Below, piece after piece: positions 16,623 to 23,810 of a DNA stretch of 64,000 nt. The DNA is from Salinispora vitiensis (GTDB lineage Bacteria; Actinomycetota; Actinomycetes; Mycobacteriales; Micromonosporaceae): the NCBI RefSeq assembly GCF_000378825.1, contig NZ_KB900388.1, positions 1,673,947 to 1,737,946 on the forward strand, read 5' to 3'. A model generated the notes under the pieces. The model was not told where the DNA came from, made no database searches, and saw only the letters and a program-made list of their open reading frames with translations. A program made the translations under genes and the position numbers. Within the stretch, counting starts at the first letter, position 1. Every line of letters begins with the position of its first letter.

Positions 16623-17552
16623 CTACTTGGCCGAGATCTGTCCCAGTCGATCGATGTCGCCCCGCAGCGCGGCACGTACCGTCGCCCACGTGTCGTCGCC
16701 GGGATAGAGCGCGCTGCGCAGGTAGGCCGTGGTGAGCCGCTGGACTAGGGCGACTCGCTCAGGGCTTTCGTCGGTCGTTTCCGTGACGGTGTAACCGGCG
16801 ATTCCACCCAGGGAGTGCTCCGCCCCGTACAGGGTGAGCAGGCTCTTGGGGCCCGGGCTCAGGTGGTACGGATCGGTGAACCAGTCCGGTCCGCGTACGG
16901 AGAGCGGCGACTGGTCCTTGTCCCCCGCGACCACGAGCGCCGGTGTTGTCATCTCCGCGAAGCTCGGGCTCATGAAGGGGAAGTGCTCGGCCGCGAAAGG
17001 AGTCAGCTCGGCCCCGCCGGTGCCGGTCGTGGCGAGCAGCACACCGGCGGTGACTCGCGGGTCGGACATGTTCTCGCCGGGAAGGCCATCAGCGCCGAGG
17101 ACCCGCGCGCCCAGCAGCATGCCCACCGTCTGGCCACCCCAGGAGTGTCCAGCCGCGGCGACCCTGCCGCGGTCGAGTCGTCCGGCGAGACCGGGAACGG
17201 CGGCTTCGATGAGGTCGAGGTGGTCGAGCGTGCGCTTCAGGTCGGCGACGCGGAAGCGCCAGATCTCCGGGTGCCGGGGGTCGTCGGGCGCGATGTTCAG
17301 CGTGCGGGAGTCAAGATGGGTGGGCTGGGCCACCACAAAACCGTGGGCTGCCCAGTAGTCGACCAGCGGGGCGTATGCCCGCATCGACTTGCCGAAGCCG
17401 TGCGAGAAGATGAGGATTGGTAGTTCGCGTCCCGCCACGGGGGCTGAGATCCGGATCCGCAGGTCCTCGCCACGGTCCGCGGCCGGCAGGGTCACCGGGC
17501 TGACCGAGACGATCGGGGTGGGCGCACCTGCCGCTACGTCGCTGTTGAACAT
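16623..17552 (-). CDS. alpha/beta hydrolase (chlorophyllase/PAF-acetylhydrolase-like)
   Basis: 309 residues from the ATG at 17552, preceded by AAGGAG nine bases upstream; a longer frame reading is unsupported. The oxyanion region LPILIFSHGFGKSMRAYAPLVDYWAAHGFVVAQPTHLDS and nucleophile elbow GHSWGGQ (Ser137) define an alpha/beta hydrolase of the chlorophyllase-like group. Catalytic Asp is probably in VVAGDKDQSPL and His in GAEHSLGG. No signal peptide is seen. It is divergent from a TetR gene with a palindrome in between, so it is probably controlled by that regulator in response to a small hydrophobic ester. The substrate is unknown. Confidence 0.82.
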   Translation of the reverse strand: MFNSDVAAGAPTPIVSVSPVTLPAADRGEDLRIRISAPVAGRELPILIFSHGFGKSMRAYAPLVDYWAAHGFVVAQPTHLDSRTLNIAPDDPRHPEIWRFRVADLKRTLDHLDLIEAAVPGLAGRLDRGRVAAAGHSWGGQTVGMLLGARVLGADGLPGENMSDPRVTAGVLLATTGTGGAELTPFAAEHFPFMSPSFAEMTTPALVVAGDKDQSPLSVRGPDWFTDPYHLSPGPKSLLTLYGAEHSLGGIAGYTVTETTDESPERVALVQRLTTAYLRSALYPGDDTWATVRAALRGDIDRLGQISAK

Positions 17553-17623
17553 GGATGGAAGCTCCTTGAAAGTGCTGGGTGAGGCGCATACGTGGACCTG
17601 AGCGGCCGGTCCGACGCCAAAAC

Positions 17624-17644
17624 AAGCGGAACACCGTTCCGCTT
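17624..17644. promoter_or_regulatory. TetR-type operator in divergent hydrolase/tetR promoter
   Basis: Arms AAGCGGAAC (17624-17632) and GTTCCGCTT (17636-17644) form a perfect 9-base inverted repeat around ACC. It sits about midway between the two divergent starts, the usual place for a TetR site. An additional GCGGAA-like sequence lies at about 17655. Confidence 0.7.
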
Positions 17645-17703
17645 GACCCACAATACGGAACGTGGCTCCGCATGCCATTGATTGTGATGGAGGTAACAGC
17701 ATC

Positions 17704-18291
17704 GTGGGCGCATCCGACCACGGGCCGCAGCCGCCCGCGCGGAAGCGGGCCGATGCCCGACGCAACGAGCAGAGCCTGCTCGACGCGGCCGCCGCCGCCT
17801 TTCTCACCGCCGGCGTGGACGCGCCGGTACGCGACATCGCCGCCCGGGCGGGGGTGGGTGTCGGCACGATCTACCGCCACTTCCCGACGCGCGCCGACCT
17901 CGTCATCGCCGTCTACCGACACCAGGTCGACGCCGCCGCCGAGGCCGGCCCGACGCTGCTGGCGTCGAGCGACACCCCATCCGCCGCCCTCGCGCAGTGG
18001 ATCGACCTCTTCGTCGACTTCCTAGTCACCAAACACGGCCTCGCCGAAGCGCTCCAGTCCGACGACACCACCTTCGAGGCGCTGCACGCCTACTTTCTCG
18101 ACCGCCTCGTCCCCGTCTGCACCCGGTTACTCGACGCCGCGGCCACCGCGGGTGAGGTACGCCCCGACGTGGCGGCCTACGAACTCCTGCGCGGCGTGGG
18201 CAACCTGTGCATCGGCGCCGGTCGGGACCCCCGCTACGACGCACGCCACCTGATTGAGCTCCTCATCGCCGGGCTGCGCGTCCACCCCTGA
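17704..18291 (+). CDS. TetR-family transcriptional regulator
   Basis: 195 residues from GTG 17704, with GGAGG ten bases upstream; the longer frame from 17662 is less likely. The DNA-binding helices are clear: RRNEQSLLDAAAAAFLTAGVDAPVRDIAARAGVGVGTIYRHFPTRADL. The C-terminal half is helical and carries a ligand pocket in this family. LCIGAGRDPRYDARHLIELLIAGL ends the protein in the style of several actinobacterial TetR repressors. It is divergent from the alpha/beta hydrolase and likely represses both itself and that gene through the palindrome at 17624-17644. Confidence 0.9.
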   Translation: MGASDHGPQPPARKRADARRNEQSLLDAAAAAFLTAGVDAPVRDIAARAGVGVGTIYRHFPTRADLVIAVYRHQVDAAAEAGPTLLASSDTPSAALAQWIDLFVDFLVTKHGLAEALQSDDTTFEALHAYFLDRLVPVCTRLLDAAATAGEVRPDVAAYELLRGVGNLCIGAGRDPRYDARHLIELLIAGLRVHP

Positions 18292-18426
18292 ACGACCGGA
18301 CCGCCAGCCTGGCCTCGATCGGTTGAGACCGCCGCTCCGCCCGTCAGGCCCTACACGATGCTGCATTCGTGTCTTTCGGTGCCTATATTGGCCAGCAACG
18401 CACCGGACAACGACGGGATGGTGATC

Positions 18427-18747
18427 ATGGCGCAGGTGGCCCAGCCCAGGGCGGCGGACGGGGTGAAGGGGTGGACCTTCCTGACCAATCACGCGCATGT
18501 GCTGCTGGCCATCGCCCGAGAACCGACGACGCGACTGCGCGATGTGGCCACCGCTGTCGGCATCACCGAACGCGCCGCCCAGGCCATCGTCGCCGACCTG
18601 GAAGCCGCCGGCTACCTGCACCGACAGCGGGTTGGCCGGCGCAATGCGTACACCGTCAACCCGGCCGGACGGTTCCGGCACCCGGCCGAGGCCGACCACC
18701 ACATCGGCGAACTGATCGACCTGTTCAGCGACGCACCGAACCCCTGA
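18427..18747 (+). CDS. winged-helix (MarR-like) regulator
   Basis: About 106 residues from ATG 18427; an earlier in-frame ATG at 18358 would add 23 residues of unconvincing sequence. The body reads GWTFLTNHAHVLLAIAREPTTRLRDVATAVGITERAAQAIVADLEAAGYLHRQRVGRRNAYTVNPAG, a textbook winged helix-turn-helix with wing. The C-terminus HHIGELIDLFSD is probably a dimerisation helix. Small regulators of this type are common in actinobacteria. No ligand or target is known. It is followed at 72 bases by a P-loop gene on the same strand, so co-transcription is possible. Confidence 0.85.
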   Translation: MAQVAQPRAADGVKGWTFLTNHAHVLLAIAREPTTRLRDVATAVGITERAAQAIVADLEAAGYLHRQRVGRRNAYTVNPAGRFRHPAEADHHIGELIDLFSDAPNP

Positions 18748-18819
18748 CCTCTCGCCCCCCACACCGGCCCGCTTCACCCCTCGCCCACCGTCCGGCCCAG
18801 AACCGAGGAGCACGTACGC

Positions 18820-19362
18820 ATGAGGATCGGGGTCTCCGGGACGCACGGGACCGGAAAGACGACACTGGTCGAGGCGCTGTGCGCCCGGTTGCCGGGCCAT
18901 GTGGCGGTGGACGAGCCGTACTACCTGCTCGAGGAGGAGGGGTACGAGTTCCAGAATCCACCGTCGCCAGCGGACCACCGGATGCTGATGGCACGCTCGG
19001 CCCGAAGTCTCTGCTCGCCGCCGTCGCCGTCCGCCACGATCTTCGACCGCACCCCGTTGGACTACCTGGCGTACCTGGTGGCGACCGGGGCGGACCCGTC
19101 GGAGGAGGCCGGTCGTACGCCCCTCCGGGCCGCCTTCGCCCACCTCGACCTGCTGGTCATCACGGTGATCACACCCGAGACGGAACGACTGCTCCCCGGA
19201 ACGGAATGGCCGGGCCTCCGGGCACGAATGAACGACGCGCTGCTGGAGCTCGTCTATGCCGACCCGCTCGACGCCTGGCCGGACACGCCGGTGCTGGAGC
19301 TCAACGGCCCGCTGGACGGCAGGACCGACCTGGTCTTTAACGCCGTCGCGCAGCTCGGCTGA
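18820..19362 (+). CDS. small P-loop ATP/GTP-binding protein (AAA/kinase-like)
   Basis: 180 residues. Walker A is GTHGTGKT at 7-14, at the very N-terminus (MRIGVSGTHGTGKTTLVEAL), the layout of nucleotide or metabolite kinases. A lid-like acidic segment YLLEEEGYEFQ and a Walker B-like ATIFDRTPLDYLAYLV follow. LDLLVITVITPE is the third strand. AAA domains of this type are found in NadR-like kinases and other small kinases, but the substrate is unknown. The last 109 bases overlap the end of the convergent DUF1697 gene. Confidence 0.8.
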   Translation: MRIGVSGTHGTGKTTLVEALCARLPGHVAVDEPYYLLEEEGYEFQNPPSPADHRMLMARSARSLCSPPSPSATIFDRTPLDYLAYLVATGADPSEEAGRTPLRAAFAHLDLLVITVITPETERLLPGTEWPGLRARMNDALLELVYADPLDAWPDTPVLELNGPLDGRTDLVFNAVAQLG

Positions 19363-19925
19363 CCGGGATCGGGAGCGGCGCCGACCGGGCCGGCGAGGGA
19401 GACCAGCTTCCGCACCGTGTTCCAACTGCGCATCGTCATGTTCGCGCCGAGCTTGTGGGCGCGGATCGCCTTGCCGAGGGGGGAGTTCTGGGGCCCGTCA
19501 GCGAACCACAGGTAACACGTACCGCCGCGGACCATGATGCGATCCGCGCCGAGCTTCGTGGCGTCGATCGATTCCAGGCGTTCCTGCGGTGGGGCGGGAT
19601 CACAGAATCCCACGTGGAAATAGCTCGGCGCGCGCTCCGCCTCCTCGGGCATGGGATTGCGCTCGATGACCGACTCGACCTGAGCGCGACTACGCACCAT
19701 GACGGCGATCGACAGACCGAACGAGTCGCTGATCGCCTTCTGGATCCGGTGCGCCACTGCGGCCGAGTCCGCGTCCGGCGTCGTAACCACGGCGTTCCCG
19801 CTGTTGAGCAAGGTCCGCACCTCCGTGTAGCCGAGGTCGATCAACAGTGCCGTGAACTCGGCCATCACGATCCGGTTGTGCCTACCGACATTGATGCCCC
19901 GCAGCAGGACGATGTGCCTGGCCAT
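19254..19925 (-). CDS. DUF1697 family protein
   Basis: 223 residues from ATG 19925. The family signature is clear: MARHIVLLRGINVGRHNRIVMAEFTALLIDLGYTEVRTLLNSGNAVV, then a second half with YFHVGFCD and MTMRSWNTVRKLVSLAG. Function of the family is unknown; members are small cytosolic alpha/beta proteins. The recognisable domain ends about residue 185. The last 35-40 residues (PDPGQPSCATALKTRSVL...) are read opposite the end of the P-loop gene and look like accidental read-through after loss of the original stop. It follows the acetyltransferase gene by 16 bases on the same strand, so the two form an operon. Confidence 0.85.
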   Translation of the reverse strand: MARHIVLLRGINVGRHNRIVMAEFTALLIDLGYTEVRTLLNSGNAVVTTPDADSAAVAHRIQKAISDSFGLSIAVMVRSRAQVESVIERNPMPEEAERAPSYFHVGFCDPAPPQERLESIDATKLGADRIMVRGGTCYLWFADGPQNSPLGKAIRAHKLGANMTMRSWNTVRKLVSLAGPVGAAPDPGQPSCATALKTRSVLPSSGPLSSSTGVSGQASSGSA

Positions 19926-19941
19926 AACCCCCCTCGGCTGG

Positions 19942-20439
19942 TCAGATGATAGCCAGGCTGCGGCGCTCCAACAGCACCACGTCGCGCCACCGGCCGTGCT
20001 GACGGCCGACTCGCTCCCGGGTGCCGACGACCCGGAAACCCATTCCGGTGTGCAGGGCCAGGCTGGCGACGTTCTCCGGGAAGACGCCGGACTGGATGGT
20101 CCAGATCCCGGCCGCCTCGGTGGCGGCAATCAGCGTGGTGAGCAGTAGCCGGGCGATACCGCGCCCCTGTCGCGCCGGGTCGACGTAGACGGAATGTTCC
20201 ACCACTCCGGCATACACGCGGCGGGTGGAGACCGCCGAGACGGCGATCCAGCCGAGGACCGTGCCGCTGTCGTCAACTGCGACGTAGCGGTGCTCGGGCA
20301 GCCGGCCGGCATCAAATTCCGTCCAGGCCGGGGCCGTGGTTTCGAAGCTGGCGTCGCCGGAGTCGAGGCCCGCCTGGTAGATCGCCAGGATGGCCTCCGC
20401 GTCATCGCGGCGCATGGGCCGGACAGCGGTATCGTCCAT
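19942..20439 (-). CDS. GNAT acetyltransferase of the phosphinothricin/arsinothricin (ArsN1-like) type
   Basis: 165 residues from ATG 20439, with AGGAG upstream. VRPMRRDDAEAILAIYQAGLDSGDASFETTAPAW is the N-terminal signature of PAT/ArsN1 enzymes. The acetyl-CoA loop is ARQGRGIARLLL, and FPENVASLALHTGMGFRVVGTRERVGRQHGRWRDVVLLERR is the conserved end. Family members acetylate the amino group of phosphinothricin, arsinothricin or methionine analogues and give resistance. It is divergent from an ArsR gene, which favours the arsenical reading; this is inference from context. DUF1697 follows in the same operon. Confidence 0.82.
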   Translation of the reverse strand: MDDTAVRPMRRDDAEAILAIYQAGLDSGDASFETTAPAWTEFDAGRLPEHRYVAVDDSGTVLGWIAVSAVSTRRVYAGVVEHSVYVDPARQGRGIARLLLTTLIAATEAAGIWTIQSGVFPENVASLALHTGMGFRVVGTRERVGRQHGRWRDVVLLERRSLAII

Positions 20440-20514
20440 CAGCACACTCCTCGGTTTGGTCCGCCCGAAGGCCCGGATCACGCCTCGAATTACGGATCGT
20501 CCCAGCTGACCCAC

Positions 20515-20543
20515 TTGCAGGCTGATTCGAAAAGTGTCAAACT
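20515..20543 (+). promoter_or_regulatory. possible arsR promoter
   Basis: TTGCAG at 20515-20520, a 17-base spacer and CAAACT at 20538-20543. The ATG follows only six bases later, so the message would be leaderless. The spacer includes TTCGAA, a possible half of an ArsR site. Confidence 0.4.
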
Positions 20544-20549
20544 AGACGG

Positions 20550-20927
20550 ATGCCGAAGCAAGCGACACCACTCCCCCACACCGTCCTCGGCGGCGACACT
20601 CCCTGCTGCCCACCCCTGGCGCAGCAGCGCCTTCCCGCGGACGTCGCCACCGCACTCGCTCCGGCGTTCAAGGCACTCGGGGATCCGGTGCGGCTACAGC
20701 TTATGTCGATGATCGCTTCGGCGGAGAACGGCGAGGCGTGCGTGTGCGACCTGACCCCCGCGTTCGATCTGAGCGGGCCGACGATCTCGCACCACCTCCG
20801 GACCCTGCGCGAAGCGGGGCTCGTGGACGCCGAACGGCGGGGCACCTGGGTGTACTACCGGGCCCGGAAGGCCGTCCTCAGCCAGCTCGCGGCGCTACTC
20901 GCCAACACCGGGCAGTCTCCCCAGTAG
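20550..20927 (+). CDS. ArsR/SmtB-family metalloregulator
   Basis: 125 residues. The arsenite-type metal site CVCDL is visible in NGEACVCDLTPAFDLSGPTISHHLRTLREAGLV, at the start of the recognition helix as in type-1 ArsR repressors. An extra CC pair near the N-terminus (DTPCCPPLAQQ) matches actinobacterial ArsR with a third ligand. The wing is RRGTWVYYRARKAVL. Such proteins leave DNA when arsenite or antimonite binds. No arsB/acr3 or arsC lies nearby; the only likely partner is the divergent ArsN1-like acetyltransferase. A leaderless start at 20550 is likely. Confidence 0.9.
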   Translation: MPKQATPLPHTVLGGDTPCCPPLAQQRLPADVATALAPAFKALGDPVRLQLMSMIASAENGEACVCDLTPAFDLSGPTISHHLRTLREAGLVDAERRGTWVYYRARKAVLSQLAALLANTGQSPQ

Positions 20928-20944
20928 CTGCCGGCCCAGGCCAC

Positions 20945-21367
20945 TCAGCCGAGGCTGGTGCGATAAGTCGCGAAGGTCCACACCTGCCCCTGCGGGTCAC
21001 GACAGGTGAACTCGTAGGAATCGTGCGGCTTCACCTCCGGTTCAAGCAGGATCTCCGCACCGGCGGCCACCGCCCTGCGGTGCAGCTCGTTCACCTCCGT
21101 GTCAGTCTCCCGACGGACGAAGGTGCCGGCCGAAGCGGCACCGAGCGTCGACGGCTCGCCGATCCGCAGGGCCGAATTGGCGCCGTTAATCATGATCAGC
21201 GCCTGGTGGCCGACCTGGAGCTCGGCATGGTAGACGTTGCCCTGCCCGTCGTCGAAGACGGCCAACTCGGTAAAACCGAACGTGTTGATCAGCCACTCGA
21301 TGGCCTTCGCCGGATCCTCGTAGGCGAGGTAGGGAGCAATTGTCGGAGCGACGGAACCATCGACCAT
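20945..21367 (-). CDS. VOC (glyoxalase/bleomycin-resistance fold) protein, PhnB-like
   Basis: 140 residues from ATG 21367, with GGAGG seven bases upstream. The sequence APYLAYEDPAKAIEWLINTFGFTEL is the first beta-alpha module of a vicinal-oxygen-chelate fold. VYHAELQVGHQALIMING and YEFTCRDPQGQVWTFATYR form the second. A metal ligand His (YHAEL) and Glu/His residues are present, but the substrate is unknown. It is close to PhnB/YdfO-like proteins of actinobacteria. It converges on arsR with 17 bases between stops. A further gene lies 22 bases upstream on the same strand. Confidence 0.85.
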   Translation of the reverse strand: MVDGSVAPTIAPYLAYEDPAKAIEWLINTFGFTELAVFDDGQGNVYHAELQVGHQALIMINGANSALRIGEPSTLGAASAGTFVRRETDTEVNELHRRAVAAGAEILLEPEVKPHDSYEFTCRDPQGQVWTFATYRTSLG

Positions 21368-21389
21368 GAGACTTTCCTCCGATTGGTCC

Positions 21390-21980
21390 TCAATAGTAAT
21401 TAGGTTGATCATCTGCGGGGTGAGCCGGTACGACATCGAGCCCCTGATCGCCGACCAACGCCTCGACAGCGGCCTGCTCAGCCCCGATTCCCGCCCAATG
21501 CGGGTCAACATCACTGGCTAGACACCAGCGGCGATCCGCGGGCCAGACAAACGCCGGCGGTGCGATGTTGCCCCCACTCCCAAGCTCGGCTGCCCAGACA
21601 TCGATATCGTCGAGGGAACCGCGAAACAGGGCGTAAGCACGGTGGGGCAACTCAAGCAGTGGGCCGTGCCGCGCCGGCGGCGGCAACGGGGCGTCCGAGT
21701 ATCCATCCCACAGACAGAAATAGCACTCCTGCGGAGTGGACGTGAACGCCCCGAGGAGACGTAGGGCGCGCCGGGTCTGCTCAAGTTCCGACGGGTGGCC
21801 ATCCGGAACAGCAACACCCGCCTCCGACTCGCCCGGGCCCACGGGGTCCCGGATGAAGCGAAGCCGGGCGTATGCCGGAAAGCCGGCCGGGCCGAATGTG
21901 ATCAATTGCCCCGGGGAGGCACCCGAGTGCGTGAACCAGTCACCGGCGCTGGTCTCCGGGCAGTAGCTGAGTCGTCGCAC
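21390..21980 (-). CDS. conserved hypothetical cytosolic protein
   Basis: 196 residues from GTG 21980, with GGGGAGG seven bases upstream. I do not recognise a named family. It opens with VRRLSYCPETSAGDWFTHSG and contains PAYARLRFIRDPVGPGESE, ECYFCLWDGYSD and LELPHRAYALFRGSLDDIDVW, a pattern I associate with actinobacterial proteins of unknown function. It has many aromatic residues, two paired Cys (ECYFC), no membrane segments and no signal. It is probably co-transcribed with the VOC gene. Function unknown. Confidence 0.7.
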   Translation of the reverse strand: MRRLSYCPETSAGDWFTHSGASPGQLITFGPAGFPAYARLRFIRDPVGPGESEAGVAVPDGHPSELEQTRRALRLLGAFTSTPQECYFCLWDGYSDAPLPPPARHGPLLELPHRAYALFRGSLDDIDVWAAELGSGGNIAPPAFVWPADRRWCLASDVDPHWAGIGAEQAAVEALVGDQGLDVVPAHPADDQPNYY

Positions 21981-22088
21981 GACCACCCCTCCCCGCAAAC
22001 TTCCACCCGGAACGAAGGTCTAGCAGGAACCCGGCCCGTTGGGAAGCCCACCCGCTGTCGCCGCCCAGGAGACCGCTATAACCGTACG

Positions 22089-22649
22089 GTGACTTCCCGC
22101 CCCACCCTGGTCGTCGTGAGCGGACCTCCCGGCTCGGGGAAGACCGCCCTCGCGCACACACTTGCCCGCACGATCGGCGCTCCGGCGATCTGCCGGGACG
22201 AGATCAAGGAAGGAATGGTGCACGCGTCGACGTCCACCTCCGGCCTGTTTACGGCTGGAGCGGCCGACGAGTTGGCTTTGCGGACCCTACCGACGTTCTT
22301 CGGCGTGTTGGAGTTGCTGCTTCGCGCCGGGGTGACGACCGTTGCGGAGGCCGCGTTCCAGGACCGGCTCTGGCGGCCGGGCCTGCAACCGTTGGGGGAG
22401 GTTGCGGAGCTTCGGGTCGTGCACTGCGTTGTTGACGCGAACACGGCGTGGACCCGGATTCAACGGCGATGGGAGTCGAATCCGCTCCGCCGCGCCCACG
22501 CCGACCTGCAGAACCCCACTGACCACCCGCTTCGGCACGCGAGTTTTGATCGGGTCGCGCTGGACGCCCCACTCCTGGAGGTCGACACCACGGACGGCTA
22601 CCAACCGTCCCTCCCGGAGATCGTCTCGTTTGTGGACAAAACGAGGTAG
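22089..22649 (+). CDS. P-loop kinase-like protein (AAA family, zeta-toxin/phosphotransferase-like)
   Basis: 186 residues from GTG 22089. TATAAC at 22076-22081 lies seven bases before it, so a leaderless message is likely. The Walker A motif GPPGSGKT (12-19) follows TLVVVSG. ICRDEIKEGMV is the acceptor-side Asp loop typical of small-molecule phosphotransferases, and TVAEAAFQDRLWRPGL is the lid region. The family includes chloramphenicol phosphotransferase-like and zeta-toxin-like kinases; the substrate cannot be told. DRVALDAPLLEVDTTDGYQPSLPEIVSFV closes the fold. Confidence 0.82.
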   Translation: MTSRPTLVVVSGPPGSGKTALAHTLARTIGAPAICRDEIKEGMVHASTSTSGLFTAGAADELALRTLPTFFGVLELLLRAGVTTVAEAAFQDRLWRPGLQPLGEVAELRVVHCVVDANTAWTRIQRRWESNPLRRAHADLQNPTDHPLRHASFDRVALDAPLLEVDTTDGYQPSLPEIVSFVDKTR

Positions 22650-22714
22650 GTCGACGGGGACAGCAGAAATAGGGACCGCAGCACGTGCGCGCCGTGAGCA
22701 GGTCAGACGCGGAA

Positions 22715-22753
22715 GGGCGGCGCACTCCGGCGTGTTGCCGGAGCGCGCCGCCC
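22715..22753. terminator. terminator hairpin
   Basis: A 17-base-pair stem with one mismatch (GGGCGGCGCACTCCGGC against GCCGGAGCGCGCCGCCC) and a GTGTT loop. It lies between the P-loop gene and the convergent DUF4097 gene. Confidence 0.8.
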
Positions 22754-22851
22754 GGGGGGCTTCAGGTGGGTTCGGCGAAACTGTCCTGACCAGGTTGTCC
22801 AAGGGGCCGGGGGAAAGGGCTTCGGCCGGGTTGGTCGCGGCACTCCGGTGG

Positions 22852-22908
22852 TCAGCCCGCCGGTCGCAGGTCTGGCCGGTACGGCCCGGTGGTAGTTGGG
22901 CTAGGCAT
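22852..22908 (-). CDS. possible 18-residue peptide downstream of the DUF4097 gene
   Basis: An ATG at 22908 follows GAGGAG by eight bases, and that Shine-Dalgarno overlaps the DUF4097 stop. It reads MPSPTTTGPYRPDLRPAG and then stops. The translation signal is good but the peptide is short and I know no homologue. It may be the broken start of a longer gene lost before the terminator at 22715-22753. Confidence 0.3.
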   Translation of the reverse strand: MPSPTTTGPYRPDLRPAG

Positions 22909-22920
22909 GGTGGATGCTCC

Positions 22921-23592
22921 TCAGCGGCTGGTGGCGGTGATGTCGCCGTGAGCGGTGGTGGCGTGGATCTTGAGGCTGGCGGCAGCGCCGTCGGTGTTGC
23001 GCAGCGCGTTGTGGACTCGGCCTGAGTTGGTGCCGGCGTCAAGGGTCGCGGATGAGTCGCGGGCGGCTGCGACGGTGATGTCGCCCCGGTCGGTGCGCAG
23101 CGTGACGGTGCCGTCGGTGGCCTCGGCGATCCGAAGGTCACCCTTGTGGGTGCTGATCTGCGCCGAGCCGTTCAGCCGCCCAACCGTGATGTCACCGCTG
23201 GCGAGGGTCAGCCGGGCGGTCGCGGTCTCGTCGACCTTGATCGAGCCGGCCGCGCCCTCGAAGGTGACGTCGCCGAGGCGGCCGACGCCGCGGAGGTCGG
23301 CGCTGGCCGTCTTGCCCTCGATGTCCGACCCGGCCGGTAGCTGGACGGTCACCTCCACCGAGCCGGACGAACCGCGGAGCGGGTTGCTGGGCTTCGCGGC
23401 CTCGATGCGCAGCACGCCGTCGACGTAGCTGACCTGGACCCGTTCGGCCGCCGTCACGTCGCGGTTCTTGGCGGCGTCCGTGGGCCGAACCTCGACCGTG
23501 GTGTCGGCCCGGTCGGCGGCGATGATCTGAATGCGTCCGGCGGGGATCGCGAACGTCGCCGAGACGGGGGTGGGGGTGTCGAACTTCGGCAT
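22921..23592 (-). CDS. DUF4097 beta-repeat protein
   Basis: 223 residues. It starts MPKFDTPTPVSATFAIPAGRIQIIAADRADTTVEVRP, the common start of actinobacterial DUF4097 proteins. Repeating strand units follow (GDVTFEGAAGSIKV, GDITVGRLNGSAQIS, GDLRIAEATDGTVTL, GDITVAAARDSSATL), which build a right-handed beta helix like an adhesin repeat. No signal or membrane segment is seen, so it should be cytosolic. Function is unknown. A Shine-Dalgarno-like AAGGAGCT precedes the ATG. It is divergent from the HTH_38-MarR regulator across a promoter region rich in inverted repeats, so it is very likely that regulator's target. Confidence 0.85.
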   Translation of the reverse strand: MPKFDTPTPVSATFAIPAGRIQIIAADRADTTVEVRPTDAAKNRDVTAAERVQVSYVDGVLRIEAAKPSNPLRGSSGSVEVTVQLPAGSDIEGKTASADLRGVGRLGDVTFEGAAGSIKVDETATARLTLASGDITVGRLNGSAQISTHKGDLRIAEATDGTVTLRTDRGDITVAAARDSSATLDAGTNSGRVHNALRNTDGAAASLKIHATTAHGDITATSR

Positions 23593-23612
23593 GACCAGCT
23601 CCTTAAGCGCTT

Positions 23613-23630
23613 GTTTCTGACACCAGAAAC
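23613..23630. promoter_or_regulatory. inverted repeat at the DUF4097 promoter
   Basis: GTTTCTG (23613-23619) and CAGAAAC (23624-23630) form a perfect 7-base inverted repeat around ACAC, 20 bases before the DUF4097 ATG. It is a good operator candidate. Confidence 0.55.
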
Positions 23631-23635
23631 GCTAC

Positions 23636-23758
23636 GTTGCCTTTACGGATGTAGCAACAAGAAAGTTGCAACAGTAGGAAATAACCACAGGTCAGAGCCA
23701 TGAAAAGATTGCAATGAGGGCTGGAGGCAACGCAACACCCGAGCGATCATCGTTGCAA
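23636..23758. promoter_or_regulatory. cluster of GTTGC/TTGCAA boxes in the divergent promoter
   Basis: TTGCAA palindromes occur at 23666-23671 (GTTGCAAC), 23709-23714 (ATTGCAAT) and 23753-23758. GTTGC at 23636 and GCAAC at 23654 form a further split pair. Three copies of the hexamer in about 90 bases of a GC-rich genome are unlikely by chance. They probably bind the adjacent regulator. Confidence 0.5.
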
Positions 23759-23810
23759 TGAGTGTGGAGTGAACGCTATCGTGGCGGCATCGACGACGAA
23801 GGGGGCCACG

